A DNA stretch of 64,000 nucleotides from Sphingobacteriaceae bacterium (GTDB lineage: Bacteria; Bacteroidota; Bacteroidia; B-17B0; Aurantibacillaceae), in the NCBI GenBank assembly GCA_016709575.1, contig JADJMM010000008.1:124001-188000 (forward strand), read 5' to 3'. Below are positions 1-11,207 of this stretch, one piece after another (the stretch's first letter is position 1; every line of letters starts with the position of its first letter). The notes below the pieces were generated by a model. The model did not search any database, had not been told where the DNA came from, and was given only the letters and a program-made list of their open reading frames with translations. A program made the translations under genes and the position numbers.

Positions 1-1
1 A

Positions 2-85
2 GGTAAAACTGCTCCATGTAACACTACTTATAATAATTGTATATTTAACTACTCTAATTTAGGTAGGATTTTCGAAGGTAAATGA
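2..85 (+). CDS. C-terminal tail of an unidentified upstream gene (partial)
   Basis: Reading frame 2 is open from the window edge and encodes 27 residues rich in Asn, Tyr and Cys before a TGA. The TGA lies inside an ATGA overlap with the ATG of the next gene, as expected for two translationally coupled genes. Too little is visible to name the protein. The start lies outside the window. That it is a real gene end is inferred from the overlap only. Confidence 0.45.
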   Translation, partial: GKTAPCNTTYNNCIFNYSNLGRIFEGK

Positions 86-1644
86 AGCGGTTTTTAGTCA
101 TATTTTTTGTTTTTGCGGCAGGTTTATTAATAAGCCAGAACGGCGATGTTAAAAAGCTGGAATTAGAGGCTGATATTAAGCTTAAAGCTGAAAATTATGA
201 GGATGCCCTTGAAGACTATCTGCAACTTTTAACCTTAGATCAGAAAAACGAAATTTATAATTATAATGCCGGGGTTTGTTATCTGAACTCAAACATTAAT
301 AAAGCAAAGGCAGTTTTTTACCTTGAAATTGTGGTCCGCAAAGAAAAACACAATCCAAATGCCGATTTTTTATTAGGCCGCGCCTATCAATACGCTAACC
401 GTTATGATAAAGCCATTGCGAGTTTTAATAAGTTTAAAGAATTAGCGAAAGGTAATTTTGATAACCTCTCTAATGTTGAACAGGAAATCCAATACAGTAT
501 TAACGCCAAAGAATTAATTAAATTTCCGGTTGATGTCATTTTTCAATCTTTAGGTAAAACTATCAATTCACCTTTTGCAGATTATTATCCCTTCGTAACC
601 GAAACTGAAAATCACATGGTCTTTAATTCTAAACGTCCGGTAAAAAAAGACGCGCAGAAAATGGAAAATGGTCAGTATAAAAATTCAATATTTATTTCAA
701 AGGTAGTGAATGGCGTTTATGCTGAGGCAGATGTTATAGGCGAACCGGTTTGTGTGGGTAACAGTGGCGAAGAAGTAATTGGAATGAATGCCAATGGCGA
801 TGTATTATTGATTTACAAATCGGATTTTAAAGGGGCAGGAAAAATTTACATCACAAAAATGTTTGCTAATGGTAATTTCTCGAAACCTGAATTACTTCCG
901 GCACCTATCAATAGTTCAGGCGATGAAATTGCTGCTTGCGTTGATAATGATGGAACTACAGTTTACTTTGCCAGCGACCGCAAAGGTGGTTTTGGCGGAA
1001 CAGATATTTATTCGTGTACAAAATTACCAACCGGTAAATGGGGCGATCCGAGAAACTGCGGAGTGGGAATTAACACACCTTTAAATGAAGATTTCCCGAA
1101 TTTATCTCCCGACGGCAAAACACTTTTCTTTAGTTCAAAAGGTCATGCCAGTATGGGCGGATATGATATTTTTAAAGCGACTTACGATGAAGAGCAACGT
1201 CGTTTTATAAATCCACGAAACATTGGCTATCCTGTAAATACTTCTTATGATGATTTAAATTTCAGAATTTCAAAATCCGGTAAGTATGGTTACGTAGCTT
1301 CGGTAAGAGGTGGTGGTAATGGTGATTATGATATTTACCGTGTTTCGTTTAACGAAGCAGATTTAGATTATACTGTTTTGATTGGACAATTAGTAGCACG
1401 TGATCATTCCAATATAGAATTCCGTGATGTGGTTATTAGTGTGAGTGATATTATTACAAAGGAGTTAATCGGAAACTATTATCCTAATCCCGCAAACGGA
1501 AGAACTATTGTTATTTTACCTCCGGGAAAATATATTTTAAATGTAGATGCCCCGGGATTTAAAAATACTTCAATGCCAATCGAAATTCTTGATAAATCAT
1601 CTTATCAGTCTGAAAAACATTTATTCATAGAACTAAGCAAATAA
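82..1644 (+). CDS. TPR-PD40 beta-propeller envelope protein without an OmpA domain
   Basis: This is a 520-residue protein. It begins with a signal peptide (residues 1-19) followed by TPR-like helices (about 22-140). PD40/WD40-like propeller blades follow (about 150-440), marked by repeated FASDRKGGFGGTDIY- and FFSSKGHASMGGYDIF-type strands. It ends in a small carboxypeptidase-regulatory-like beta domain with an LPPGKY motif. The order TPR, PD40, regulatory domain matches envelope proteins such as PorE of the type IX secretion machinery. Those normally end in a peptidoglycan-binding OmpA domain, which is absent here. The gene at 60909-63481 is a longer paralogue. It is probably periplasmic or outer-membrane associated. 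Its start overlaps the preceding stop, so it is likely co-transcribed with the upstream gene. Its exact role is unknown. Confidence 0.8.
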   Translation: MKRFLVIFFVFAAGLLISQNGDVKKLELEADIKLKAENYEDALEDYLQLLTLDQKNEIYNYNAGVCYLNSNINKAKAVFYLEIVVRKEKHNPNADFLLGRAYQYANRYDKAIASFNKFKELAKGNFDNLSNVEQEIQYSINAKELIKFPVDVIFQSLGKTINSPFADYYPFVTETENHMVFNSKRPVKKDAQKMENGQYKNSIFISKVVNGVYAEADVIGEPVCVGNSGEEVIGMNANGDVLLIYKSDFKGAGKIYITKMFANGNFSKPELLPAPINSSGDEIAACVDNDGTTVYFASDRKGGFGGTDIYSCTKLPTGKWGDPRNCGVGINTPLNEDFPNLSPDGKTLFFSSKGHASMGGYDIFKATYDEEQRRFINPRNIGYPVNTSYDDLNFRISKSGKYGYVASVRGGGNGDYDIYRVSFNEADLDYTVLIGQLVARDHSNIEFRDVVISVSDIITKELIGNYYPNPANGRTIVILPPGKYILNVDAPGFKNTSMPIEILDKSSYQSEKHLFIELSK

Positions 1645-1648
1645 AATT

Positions 1649-2299
1649 ATGGTACACAATTTATCCCAACACAATTCAATTTTCACACAATTTCTAAATG
1701 AAATACGTGACGAAAATATTCAAAAAGACAGCATGCGTTTCCGCAGAAATATGGAACGTATTGGTGAGATTATGGCATATGAATTAAGCAAGACATTAAA
1801 CTACAGTCCATCTGAAACTATAACCCCATTAGGAACTGCAGAAACCGTTAATCTAACTGAACAGCCTGTTGTAGCAACAATTTTGCGCGCTGGTTTACCA
1901 ATGCATTTCGGAATTTTGAATTATTTTGATAAAGCGCAAAATGCTTTTGTTAGTGCATACCGCAGACATCATAAGGATAATACTTTTGAAATTGCTTTAG
2001 AATATGTGGCTTGTCCGGATTTAACGGATAAGGTTCTTATTCTGTGCGATCCAATGTTAGCAACGGGTTCTTCGATGGTTTTAACTTATAAAGCATTATT
2101 AGCAAAAGGAAAACCAAAACATACACATCTAGTTTCTGCAATTTGTAGTCAGCAAGGTGTTGATTATGTAAAAACACATATGCCGGATGCGAATTATACT
2201 TTGTGGTGTGGTGCAATTGATGAAGAACTAACAGCACAAGCTTATATTGTTCCTGGTTTAGGAGATGCAGGTGATTTAGCGTTTGGAAGTAAATTATAA
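1649..2299 (+). CDS. upp: uracil phosphoribosyltransferase
   Basis: A 216-residue cytoplasmic enzyme that salvages uracil by joining it to PRPP to give UMP. The PRPP-binding loop is visible at residues 129-142 (VLILCDPMLATGSS). The uracil-binding C-terminal motif YIVPGLGDAGDLAFG lies at 199-213, and the conserved ILRAGLPM segment is at 78-85. The length is normal for the family. It starts four bases after the previous stop and ends just before bshC, so the three genes probably form one transcript. Nothing is broken or missing. Confidence 0.95.
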   Translation: MVHNLSQHNSIFTQFLNEIRDENIQKDSMRFRRNMERIGEIMAYELSKTLNYSPSETITPLGTAETVNLTEQPVVATILRAGLPMHFGILNYFDKAQNAFVSAYRRHHKDNTFEIALEYVACPDLTDKVLILCDPMLATGSSMVLTYKALLAKGKPKHTHLVSAICSQQGVDYVKTHMPDANYTLWCGAIDEELTAQAYIVPGLGDAGDLAFGSKL

Positions 2300-2306
2300 A
2301 ATAGAA

Positions 2307-3905
2307 ATGCTCTCAAAGAAAGATCTTGAGTTAAAGAAGGAGTTACTTAATCCTTTAGTTTTCGATTATTTGTCGGAAAGAAAGGAACTCAATGCGTTTT
2401 ATGATTTTTTTCCTGATAAGGAAGGGTTCAGAAATGCAATCGATGCGATTCAATTAGAGAAGTATGACCGTACTTTGTTGGTTGAGGTTTTGACGGAGCA
2501 AAGCATGCGTGTTAAAAACACCAGCGCCTCTTCTCAAAAAAACATCCAACTACTTTTAAAAGAGAATACATTTAGCATAACAACCGGACATCAGTTGTGT
2601 TTGTTTACGGGACCATTATATTTCATTTATAAAATTTTCTCGGTTATTAATCTTTGCGAGAAATTAAAAAGTGAATTCTCTGAGAATAATTTTGTTCCTG
2701 TTTATTGGATGGCGAGTGAGGATCATGATTTTGAAGAGGTGAATCATTTTAACACGTTTGGTAAAAAAAATGAATGGAACTCACAAGAAAAAGGAGCTGT
2801 CGGAAATTTTAAAACAGAAAGTTTAGCTGAGATAAAAGTAAAGTTTCAGGAAATTATCGGAACGGGGGCAAATGCTGAATTTTTAGTCAATCTTTTCGAA
2901 AGTGCATATTTGAAACATTCTGATTTAGCTTCTGCAACTCAGTATTTAGTAAACGAATTATTTGGTCAGTACGGATTAGTGGTTGTAGATGGGAATAATA
3001 AAAAATTAAAAGAATCATTTGTTCCGTTTTTCGAAAAAGATATTTTTGAGAATGTGCCTGCGGAAAAAGTTAATTCAACAATAGAAAAATTAAAACAATT
3101 AAAGTACGAGGCGCAAGTAAATCCACGTGATATCAATTGCTTCTATATGGAAGCGGGTTTAAGAGCGCGTATTGAAAAAGTGGGGGAGGATTACCAAGTA
3201 GTTGGAACAGATAAAAAATTCTCAAAATCTGAATTGCAACAATTAGTAAAATCAAATCCCGAAAAAATTAGTCCGAATGTTGTGTTGCGCCCTTGCTATC
3301 AACAATTTATTTTACCAAACTTGGCTTATGTAGGTGGTCCGGGTGAATTGGCGTATTGGTTAGAGTTTAAAGAGCTATTTGATGAGCTCGATTTATTTTA
3401 CCCGGTATTAGCGCCTCGGAAATCAGTGATTATAATAGATACTAACACATTAAATAAAATTAAAAAACTAGGATTCGACATGGAAAATGTATTTGAAAAT
3501 GAAGAGAGTTTAGTGAAGCTTTACATTGAGAAAAGCGATAACTCATTTAACTTAGAAGAACACAAAAAGTCAATCGAAAATTTGTTTAAGAAAATTTCGG
3601 AAGAAACCGGTAAGATTGATAAAACACTTAACGCGGCTGTTGAGGCAGAAAAACAAAAGAATTTAAATTCGATCGCTGCTTTAGAACAAAAGACAGTTCG
3701 TGCTATTAAAGCAAAACTGGATACGGAAGTAAATCAAATTAAATCTGTGAAAGCGAAATTATTTCCCAATGGCGTTCCGCAAGAACGCGTTGATAATTTC
3801 AGCACCTACTATAATAAGTGGGGTAGTGAGTTTTTGAGTTCTTTAAAAGAGAACATTACTTATGATTTAGAAAAAAACTCATCAATCGTAATTACAGAAA
3901 ATTAA
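2307..3905 (+). CDS. bshC: bacillithiol biosynthesis cysteine-adding enzyme BshC
   Basis: BshC adds cysteine to glucosaminyl-malate in the last step of bacillithiol synthesis. The family signature TGHQLCLFTGPLYFIYK lies near residue 93, and YWMASEDHDFEEVNHF lies near 133. The helical C-terminal region typical of BshC (about 410-490) forms the predicted coiled coil. I chose the ATG at 2307 (532 residues). A TTG at 2283 would extend the protein by eight residues into upp. It is head-to-tail with upp and converges with the FkbM gene, whose end overlaps it by four bases. Its presence implies that this organism uses bacillithiol. bshA and bshB are not in the window. Confidence 0.93.
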   Translation: MLSKKDLELKKELLNPLVFDYLSERKELNAFYDFFPDKEGFRNAIDAIQLEKYDRTLLVEVLTEQSMRVKNTSASSQKNIQLLLKENTFSITTGHQLCLFTGPLYFIYKIFSVINLCEKLKSEFSENNFVPVYWMASEDHDFEEVNHFNTFGKKNEWNSQEKGAVGNFKTESLAEIKVKFQEIIGTGANAEFLVNLFESAYLKHSDLASATQYLVNELFGQYGLVVVDGNNKKLKESFVPFFEKDIFENVPAEKVNSTIEKLKQLKYEAQVNPRDINCFYMEAGLRARIEKVGEDYQVVGTDKKFSKSELQQLVKSNPEKISPNVVLRPCYQQFILPNLAYVGGPGELAYWLEFKELFDELDLFYPVLAPRKSVIIIDTNTLNKIKKLGFDMENVFENEESLVKLYIEKSDNSFNLEEHKKSIENLFKKISEETGKIDKTLNAAVEAEKQKNLNSIAALEQKTVRAIKAKLDTEVNQIKSVKAKLFPNGVPQERVDNFSTYYNKWGSEFLSSLKENITYDLEKNSSIVITEN

Positions 3906-4801
3906 GCTACAATAAATTCTTCTATCAAATGTTTTTTTGAGGGGTGTACGAAGAAACAATTCTTCACGCCATTATCTGTTGTTCTCTGAATAGAATTAAC
4001 TTTTTGTAAACCTGTTTCAATGTGGTTGTAGAATTCGTAACCGTAAGGTTTTAAAATTTCTTCCAAATCTTTCTCAATGGTATTAAAAAGCGTTTCGCAA
4101 ATAATTAAAGGCTTGTGATTAGATAAAAGATTGTGCGCTTTCTTTAAAATATAATGTTCAGTCCCCTCAGTATCCATTTTCATTAACTCTACAACATCAT
4201 TTGGATTTTGTTGAAGGTAATCATCAAACGTAACAGCTTTAACTGTATTCTTATTGAAACGCTCTGGTGATGTTTTAGAACCTGCGTTTCCTTCTCCGGC
4301 AAGGTTGTATTTGATGTAAGTGTACTTTGGTGATTTTTCTTCGTAAAAAACAATTTCACCGTTTGTATCTGCTAGAGCTAATGCTTCAACTTTTATGTTC
4401 TTTAAATTATTTACTGCTACATTTTCTCTTAAATAATGTAATGGTCCGGTAGAGGGCTCAAAACTTTTTACTTTCATGCTGGGATTAATTTTTGCTGCCA
4501 ATAAAGAGTAATAACCAATGTTAGCACCTACATCATAAAAGGTGTTTGTTTTTTTTGCCAGTTTTTCAAAAATAGGAGTGTATTCAAAATTTTTGTAGCC
4601 ATTCCAAAATACACAATAGGTAAGATAATTGGTTTGGTTAGTCCTCATTTTTATGGAACCATTTTCTACTTTAAAAGATATCTCTCCTGATGGGGGTAAT
4701 TTTATTCCTCTTGGTAAAAATGGCAATACGTACTTAATGAAATTAGTAAGAATGCTGTTGATGAAGCCCGAATAAATTATTTTATAGAATAACTGTTTCA
4801 T
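3902..4801 (-). CDS. FkbM-family methyltransferase
   Basis: This 299-residue protein has the FkbM fold. The SAM-binding loop FYDVGANIGYYS is at residues 88-99, the acidic loop (KSFEPS) follows, and MKMDTEGTE is at 208-216. FkbM enzymes O-methylate sugars or small molecules. Here it is the last gene of a minus-strand set with a Wzx-like flippase and another methyltransferase, so methylation of a surface glycan is the best inference. Its ATG overlaps the TGA of the flippase by four bases (translational coupling). It is intact. Confidence 0.85.
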   Translation of the reverse strand: MKQLFYKIIYSGFINSILTNFIKYVLPFLPRGIKLPPSGEISFKVENGSIKMRTNQTNYLTYCVFWNGYKNFEYTPIFEKLAKKTNTFYDVGANIGYYSLLAAKINPSMKVKSFEPSTGPLHYLRENVAVNNLKNIKVEALALADTNGEIVFYEEKSPKYTYIKYNLAGEGNAGSKTSPERFNKNTVKAVTFDDYLQQNPNDVVELMKMDTEGTEHYILKKAHNLLSNHKPLIICETLFNTIEKDLEEILKPYGYEFYNHIETGLQKVNSIQRTTDNGVKNCFFVHPSKKHLIEEFIVA

Positions 4802-6243
4802 TTAGTAGTGTACTGTTTAATCACAATTTTAATTTCGTTTTTAAAAATAAAATAGAAGACAAATGTAAATAATATTAGCTGACCACCATAAAGAAGGATG
4901 TTGTATTCTTTAAAGAAGGTAAATTGGACAATATTAATGACGATGTAAACGAAGGGAATGAGAATGATCTTGGCGTAATTAAATTCGTATTTGAAAATAC
5001 CTTTGGTGAGCAAAGCGGATAAAATTACCTGAACAACTTTTGTAGCTAATCCGCCATAAATCGCTCCCATCAAACCAAATTCTTTAATTGCAAAATAAAT
5101 CACTGTCATTTGAAATAAGGCGCTTAGACCGAAAATTTTTCAGTAAAATCTTAGTGTTTTTGGTGAATAGAATAGTGGACAAATAAAAATTAAGAATACT
5201 TCTTAGTGCAAAGCCTGCTGCAATTACGCCGATGTATTTTTCACCTTCATAAAATTTCTCGTTATGTATAACCATTTTGTATAAAAAAGGAATGGCAATG
5301 CAAAACAATATCAGTTGTGTAATATTAATAGCTGTAAACACATTGAAATAACGATTACTTTCTTTGGTTGTTTCAGGTTTATCCTGTTTATTCCAAATTT
5401 CATAGAGTTTAGGAAAGATAACGGCCGACAAACTGTTTTGTAAGAATTCAATACCAAAAAACATTTTAGCATTAAGTCGTAAGTGTTTAAATCTGTATTA
5501 CTGATGTAAGATTGTAATACGTAACGGTCGATTTGCCCTAATACCCAACCACTGATCACGTAAAACACAAAAGGGGTACAAAAGGCAGTAAGATCCTTTA
5601 AGAAAGTTTTCTCGTACTTGAACTCGCCGTTCGACATGAAAATGTATTGAGCGATGAAGAAGATGATGACACCTGATAATAATCGCCCGTAAATCGGACC
5701 AACTATAGAATCCGGAAATAAAAATAAACCTCCAACTGAAATTCCAATGGTTGCAATAAAATTAATGAAGTTAGCAGTTAAGAATAAAGCAGGCTTCTTA
5801 AAATAAATAAGTGCATTGGTAGAAGCTTTAAAATAGGAATTGAAAAAGGCGGTGAACACAGATAAAAATCCATAAGGCCAAAATTCCATCTGGTAGGAGG
5901 GGTTAAATACTCTTCCGAAAATTAAATTACCACATAGTGCTGAAACCAATAATAGAATGGTTCCGATTAACAATAATAGAATTGAAACCGTCCCAACGAA
6001 TTTCTTTTGTTGATGAGGCTCGTTGTTTAACTGAGTGTATTTAATTCCAAAATAACTTTCAATGGAATAAGAGAATAAAATTTGGAGTAGTAAAGAAACG
6101 CTGATGTAAAACGCGACTTGCGTAAATTGTAAATCGCTTAAGTAATTGGTGTAAAATGGAAGTAAAATCAAACTCCCTATCATAGGCAGTGCGCCGCCAA
6201 TGGTGTAGATGATAGAGGATTTTAAAAACGATTTACTTATCAT
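4798..6243 (-). CDS. Wzx-like polysaccharide flippase (MATE/MVF fold), two frameshifts
   Basis: Three overlapping open stretches (6243-5311, 5464-5084 and 5109-4798) join into one protein of about 480 residues with 12-14 hydrophobic segments. It is typical of lipid-linked oligosaccharide flippases of the inner membrane. The first join needs one base added near 5469, so that DLM continues into AKMFFGIEF. The second needs one base removed in an A run near 5140. Both look like consensus errors, although real decay cannot be excluded. The start at 6243 begins a normal N-terminal segment with a GGALPMIG motif. It lies between the SAM methyltransferase (nine bases upstream) and FkbM (four-base overlap), consistent with a surface-polysaccharide operon. 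Confidence 0.8.
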
Positions 6244-6252
6244 TCGTAGCCT

Positions 6253-6937
6253 TTAGGCTTTTTCGTATATAAAATAATCTGATAAAGAACCTTTAGCCCC
6301 GTATTCACTAACAGGATATTTGTTTTTTATCACTTCTTTCAATTTCCAGCCTTTCATGTTTTTGTCAACGAACTCGCTAAAGCTTCTTCTGTTTTCGTGT
6401 TGATGAATAGGCTCTTCAGCTTGATTATAATTTGAAGCGTAAATAATCACATATTTATCAGCTGCATCAAACAAATGAATCAAATAATTTTCGAAAATTT
6501 CGCGTTCTACTAAGTGATATAAAACATCAAGTGACATAGTTAAATCAGCATGAAATAAACGGGCATTATCATGAAAAGCCATACTGTTATAAACGTAAAA
6601 ACTTTTGGCTTTGTCTGTTTTGAAACGGTGATAACACATTTTAACAGCTGTAGGCGATACATCTAAGCCAATATATTGCGGGTATTTAGCAATTGTCAAT
6701 TGATTCCATCGCCGCAACCAAATTCCATTACGGTTTTGATATTGTTTTTAGCAACGAAACCGTTAATGATTTCAGCCTTATGCTCGGCTAAGTTATCATA
6801 AGATCCGGTTCCGGGTTATCGCCTTGTTGGTAGCGTTCTTCCCAATACAATTCGGAACCTTTAAATTTCTTTTTTTCGCGGCTGCGTTTCCAATTCTTTA
6901 CAAAGGGTATTTCTAATAATTTTGCTTTAATTCCCAT
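6253..6937 (-). CDS. class I SAM-dependent methyltransferase, two frameshifts
   Basis: The C-terminal 154 residues are open from 6717 to 6253. Reading upstream in other frames recovers a coherent N-terminus from the ATG at 6937. This part includes an ELYWEERYQQGDN stretch and the SAM-binding motif MEFGCGDGNQL. That motif continues into IGLDVSPTAVKMC. One-base shifts are needed near 6709 and 6820. The substrate is unknown. Its place first in the flippase-FkbM set suggests modification of a glycan or lipid carrier. The open C-terminal part alone lacks the SAM loop, so it should not be read as a complete short protein. Confidence 0.7.
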
Positions 6938-7008
6938 AATAATGGCTTTATTCCTTAAATTTGGTTTCTAAGACCCCTTAAAAGTACAAATAAAAATAGT
7001 TTTACAGA

Positions 7009-8124
7009 ATGAAAGTGCTTTTTATTTCCTCCTGGTACCCTAATAGTACTAATCCTTTAAAGGGGATTTTTATTAAAAAGCATGCAGAAGCTATTAAAAA
7101 GGCGGGGGTTGAGATTGAAGTCCTGGCTGTAACGGTAAGTTATTCAAAAAAGCTATTCGAGAAGAAGTTTTCCAGAATCGTTGATGAGGCAGGTATTACT
7201 ACACATCTTATCGAGCTGAATTCAAGATTTTATAAGTTTATTCATTTGGATTTGATCTTGCAGTTTGCTTATCTGAAAAAGTACTTCTATAGGAAAATCA
7301 AACCAAATTTCAGTCCGGATATAATTCACTCAAATGTTCTTTTTCCTGCAGCTATTATGGGTTATTGGTTGGCTAAGAAAGAGAACACACCACATGTAAT
7401 TACAGAGCATTGGAGTAAGGTGGATAATTTTTTAGGGAAAAGTCTATATTCAAAATCAGGTAAGAAGGCCTATAACTCAGCAAAATTTGTGACGGTTGTT
7501 TCTGAATTTTTAAGAAAGAGCTTGAGTAAACATTTTCAGTCACCCGAAAATATTAAAGTGGTACCAAACGTAGTGGATACTTCTTTTTTTTCTTTCAAAG
7601 CAAAAACCACTTCTGAAAAATTAAATTTTTGCTGTGTAGCCCATTGGAATGGGGTAAAGCGACCGGATTTAATTTTCAATACACTTGAAAATTTTTCTAA
7701 ACAAAGTCAAAAACCAATTGTATTAAACGTAATAGGAGAAGGTCCTTTATTGGAAGAATTGAAAAAGAGAAAATGGAATTTTGAAATTAGTTATTTAGGA
7801 AATTTAGTTCGTCAACAATTAGCAGAAAAATTACAAGACTCCGATTATTTTTTACACGCCAGTAATATGGAAACGTTTTCAATTGTTATTGCAGAGGCTT
7901 TAGCAACAGGAACTCCTGTTTTAGCATCCAATGCAGGAGCGATTCCTGAATTAATTAATAAAGAAAATGGCTTGATTTGTAATAATGATGTAGAGAGTTG
8001 GAAAAAAGGAATTACTGATTTAATCAATACGAATTTCAACAATCAAAAAATTTCGGAAAGCGCACAAGGTTACAGTTTAGAAAAAGTGGGAAATAAATTT
8101 ATTGAATTGTACAAATCTATTTGA
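7009..8124 (+). CDS. glycosyltransferase family 4 (GT-B fold)
   Basis: A 371-residue GT-B glycosyltransferase. The N-terminal GT4 domain begins LFISSWYPN and carries ITEHWS near residue 130. The C-terminal nucleotide-sugar domain has the EX7E-type segment (EALATGTPVLASNAGAIPELI region, near residue 300). It probably builds a surface polysaccharide or lipid-linked glycan in the cytoplasm. It is transcribed divergently from the methyltransferase-flippase-FkbM set, with 71 bases between the two starts. A TAAATTTG box at 6956-6963 fits the Bacteroidota -7 element, but no good -33 TTG is seen. Its last eight bases overlap the end of the convergent PKD adhesin gene. Confidence 0.88.
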   Translation: MKVLFISSWYPNSTNPLKGIFIKKHAEAIKKAGVEIEVLAVTVSYSKKLFEKKFSRIVDEAGITTHLIELNSRFYKFIHLDLILQFAYLKKYFYRKIKPNFSPDIIHSNVLFPAAIMGYWLAKKENTPHVITEHWSKVDNFLGKSLYSKSGKKAYNSAKFVTVVSEFLRKSLSKHFQSPENIKVVPNVVDTSFFSFKAKTTSEKLNFCCVAHWNGVKRPDLIFNTLENFSKQSQKPIVLNVIGEGPLLEELKKRKWNFEISYLGNLVRQQLAEKLQDSDYFLHASNMETFSIVIAEALATGTPVLASNAGAIPELINKENGLICNNDVESWKKGITDLINTNFNNQKISESAQGYSLEKVGNKFIELYKSI

Positions 8125-11100
8125 TTACTGTAACATGTCCGGTTTTATCATGCGACTTAGAATAAATGTCTGTAAAATTAATTTTCCATATATAAATATC
8201 TTCCTGAACAAGCTTTCCTTTATACTTTCCATCCCATCCATTCATGATATCGTCTGACGAAAATATTTTTCTCCCCAGCGGTCAAAGATTATCATAGTGA
8301 ATTTGGTTATGTTAGTTCCTTTAGCAAAAAGAGATCATTAGTTCCATCAGCATTTGGTGTGGAAGGCATCAGGTAAATATAAAGTCCAATCCGAATCCAC
8401 TTTAATTTTTTTACAAATTATATCGTCGCAACCAATAGTGTTTGTAGCTCTTAAACAAACTGTAAACTCTCCCATTAAATCATAGGTATGTGAAGGTTCA
8501 AATACATTTTCGACTGCGGTTCCATCTCCAAAAATCCAATCGAATTTTATAGCGTTTTGTGATAAATTGGTAAAATATACTTCATTTGTATATTGAGGAT
8601 TTTGATAAGTGAAATCGGCAACAACGCCCATATAGTTTATTGTGATGCTTTGAACAATTGTATCAGCGCAAGATAAACCGGGATTAGCAATTAAACTTAT
8701 AGTATAAGTTCCGGGATGATTGAAGTCGAAAACAGGATGAGTTATATTGGAAGAGTTGGCACCGCCAAAATTCCATTGATAAGAAGTTGCATTAATACTA
8801 TTATTTGTAAAGGTAACAATAGCTGAACACGGGTCTTTTATATAGCTAAATAAAGCTGTCGGCACGCCTGTTATCGTAATATTCTGATATGTTGTGTCTG
8901 CACAAAAAGTACCGGGATTCGCAATTAGAGATATTGTGTAATTACCGGTTGCTGAATATATATGCGAAGGATTATTTAAAGTACTTGAAAAGCCATCGCC
9001 GAAATTCCAGGAATAAGTTGTTGCAAGGGATGAAGTATTAATTGGTGAAACAGACATAGAACACGGAGACGTCGATACATTGAATTGAGATATTACATTT
9101 TTACTGAGTGTAACAATTTGTTTCAATGTATCAGCACAATTAGACCCTGGATTTGTAATTAGAGTAATAGTGTAAGTTCCAAGATTGCTATAACCATGAC
9201 TGCCGGGATTTACAAGTGTAGAGGTGTTTCCATCACCGAAATCCCATAAGTAAGTTGTTGCTCCAATAGAAGTATTGGTTATTAATACTATCGAATCGCA
9301 AGCTACGTTGGTAAATGTGTATAGACTTTGTGTAGGGTTTAAAATGGTAACACTTTGTGAAGTGGAATCTTTACACCCACCAATAGGATTTGTAACCAAA
9401 CTTATAGTATAAGTTCCAGGTAAACTATAAGTATAACTTGGAGAGGTTTGAGTACTTGTTGAGCCATCTCCAAAATACCATAAGTTTTGTGATGCACCTA
9501 TTGAAGTGTTTGTTGTAGTTAAAATTCCTTTACAGGAATTAATTGAATGTAGAAAATTGCTCACTGAAGAATTGGTGATAGTAATGGAAGTTGAAGATGT
9601 GGCCTGACATCCTTGTGAATCAGTTACCGTACATGTTAGTATGCCCGGGGCTGCGTTAATGTTAACAAGGTTAGTAGTAGACGTGCCCTGAGACCAAGTA
9701 TAACTATAAGTAGGAGAGCCGCCGACTGTAGCCGCAGTAACATTTACTGTTGATCCAATACAAGCTGTAGGATTACTTATGCTGAGTGTTGGAGTTGGTT
9801 GTAGGGAAATAGTAATTGCGCTTGTTGTTGAACCGCAGGCGTTGGAAACGGTAACAGTATAAATGCCGGGAGTAAGATTACTTATACTAGAAGTGGATTG
9901 ATTTCCCGGTTGCCAGTTATATGAATATGTTCCGGCAGTATTTGGGGTTATGGTAGCAGATCCGTTTGATGTATTATTACAAGTAACATTTAATGAAGTA
10001 GGAATCAAAGAAAAAGTAGGAGACATGTAGGAAGTTGGTATGTTATACGCAATTCGGCTTGTGCCCCACAAAGCATTTACCGATCCGGTAGATATACCTG
10101 TGTATGAAAAATTACAGGCTGCACCAGCTAAATTAGGCGAGTTTACTACAGAAATAAAGGCGGTGTTAGGTCTTGGTATGTATATTTTCCCATCCGGACC
10201 AAGCTCCATGTATCCAAATTTATACCCGCCTGAGCCTGTATTATAAACGTTGGTTAATGATGATAAAATAGCTGCTGAAGTAAAAACAGAAATATCATAT
10301 TGAAAAACGCTGGCTCCAAAAATACTATTGACATAAACTTTTTTACTGTCAGGAGAAAAAGCAGTTCCCCATGCGCTACCACCGTTTCCAACAATAGAAA
10401 TTGAATTGCTAACCACTCCGGTTGTTTGGTTGAAATCAAAAAATTCAAATTTGTCCTGACAAGTTAAAGCATTAACTATTTTATTTCCATCAGGTGAAAT
10501 GGTTAATTGCCCCATTGCATCATGCGCTCCACCAACAGATCCGCAATTATGAATACTGCCAACAGAAGATACTACTGATGTTGTTGCAATTGAAGAAGCA
10601 TCCACTTTAAAAAGCTACGAATTGATTTGACATCCATTTATGAGTTAAAACCCAATAGCAATTAGCGCTTGGACTATAGTAAGCGCAAATTTTTTCGGTC
10701 CAGCCCGTACCTAAAGAAACATTTTTTGCCCAAAAACAACATCACCTAGCCCGGAGTTTAAAGTCATGTCTACTACCGAATAACATAAATTGCCGGGATT
10801 AGAAAACATGGTTGTATGAAAAATTACATATTTATCAGGACTACAGGGTATAGGAACAATTAAAGCGCATTGCCCTGCAGTATAGTCGCCGATTAAACCT
10901 GAACCATTAGACATAATCACATTATTTTTATTCCAAACCGTATAGCCGTTTGTATAAAATAAAAGATTACCACTAGCATCAGAAATAGTACTTGAATTAT
11001 CAACGTGGTTCGAGGCTATTGAACTACCTGTTATTGTTGGCGTGGAGGGGCTAAAGTTTAATCCATAACCATTTCCAAGTCTCCAGTTATTAGCAAACTG

Positions 11101-11166
11101 TGAATAAAGTACATCCGATATACAGACGATAAAAATGAAATAAAGTATTAGTTTTTTACTCTTCAC
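8117..11166 (-). CDS. secreted PKD-repeat adhesin with T9SS type B (CHU_C) sorting domain, five frameshifts
   Basis: Read in order, the protein has a signal peptide (MKSKKLILYFIFIVCISDVLYSQ region), an N-terminal propeller-like domain and a SprB-type repeat. Then come an Ig-like module, about five PKD domains (WDFGDG- and WNFGDG-type cores, each ending GTYTISL) and a gliding-motility type C-terminal domain (LPDAFTPNADGTNDLF, then DRWGEKIF, ending GHVTVIK). Breaks lie near 10722, 10610, 8362, 8320 and 8290, each a one-base change mostly in homopolymers. Open stretches are 11166-10711 and 10605-8347. The stop is the TAG at 8117-8119. The CHU_C end predicts export by the type IX system. It lies 41 bases downstream of proC. 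Confidence 0.8.
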
Positions 11167-11207
11167 TAAATTGATTTAAATACCAAGGAATAAAGTTAAA
11201 AAAAGGG

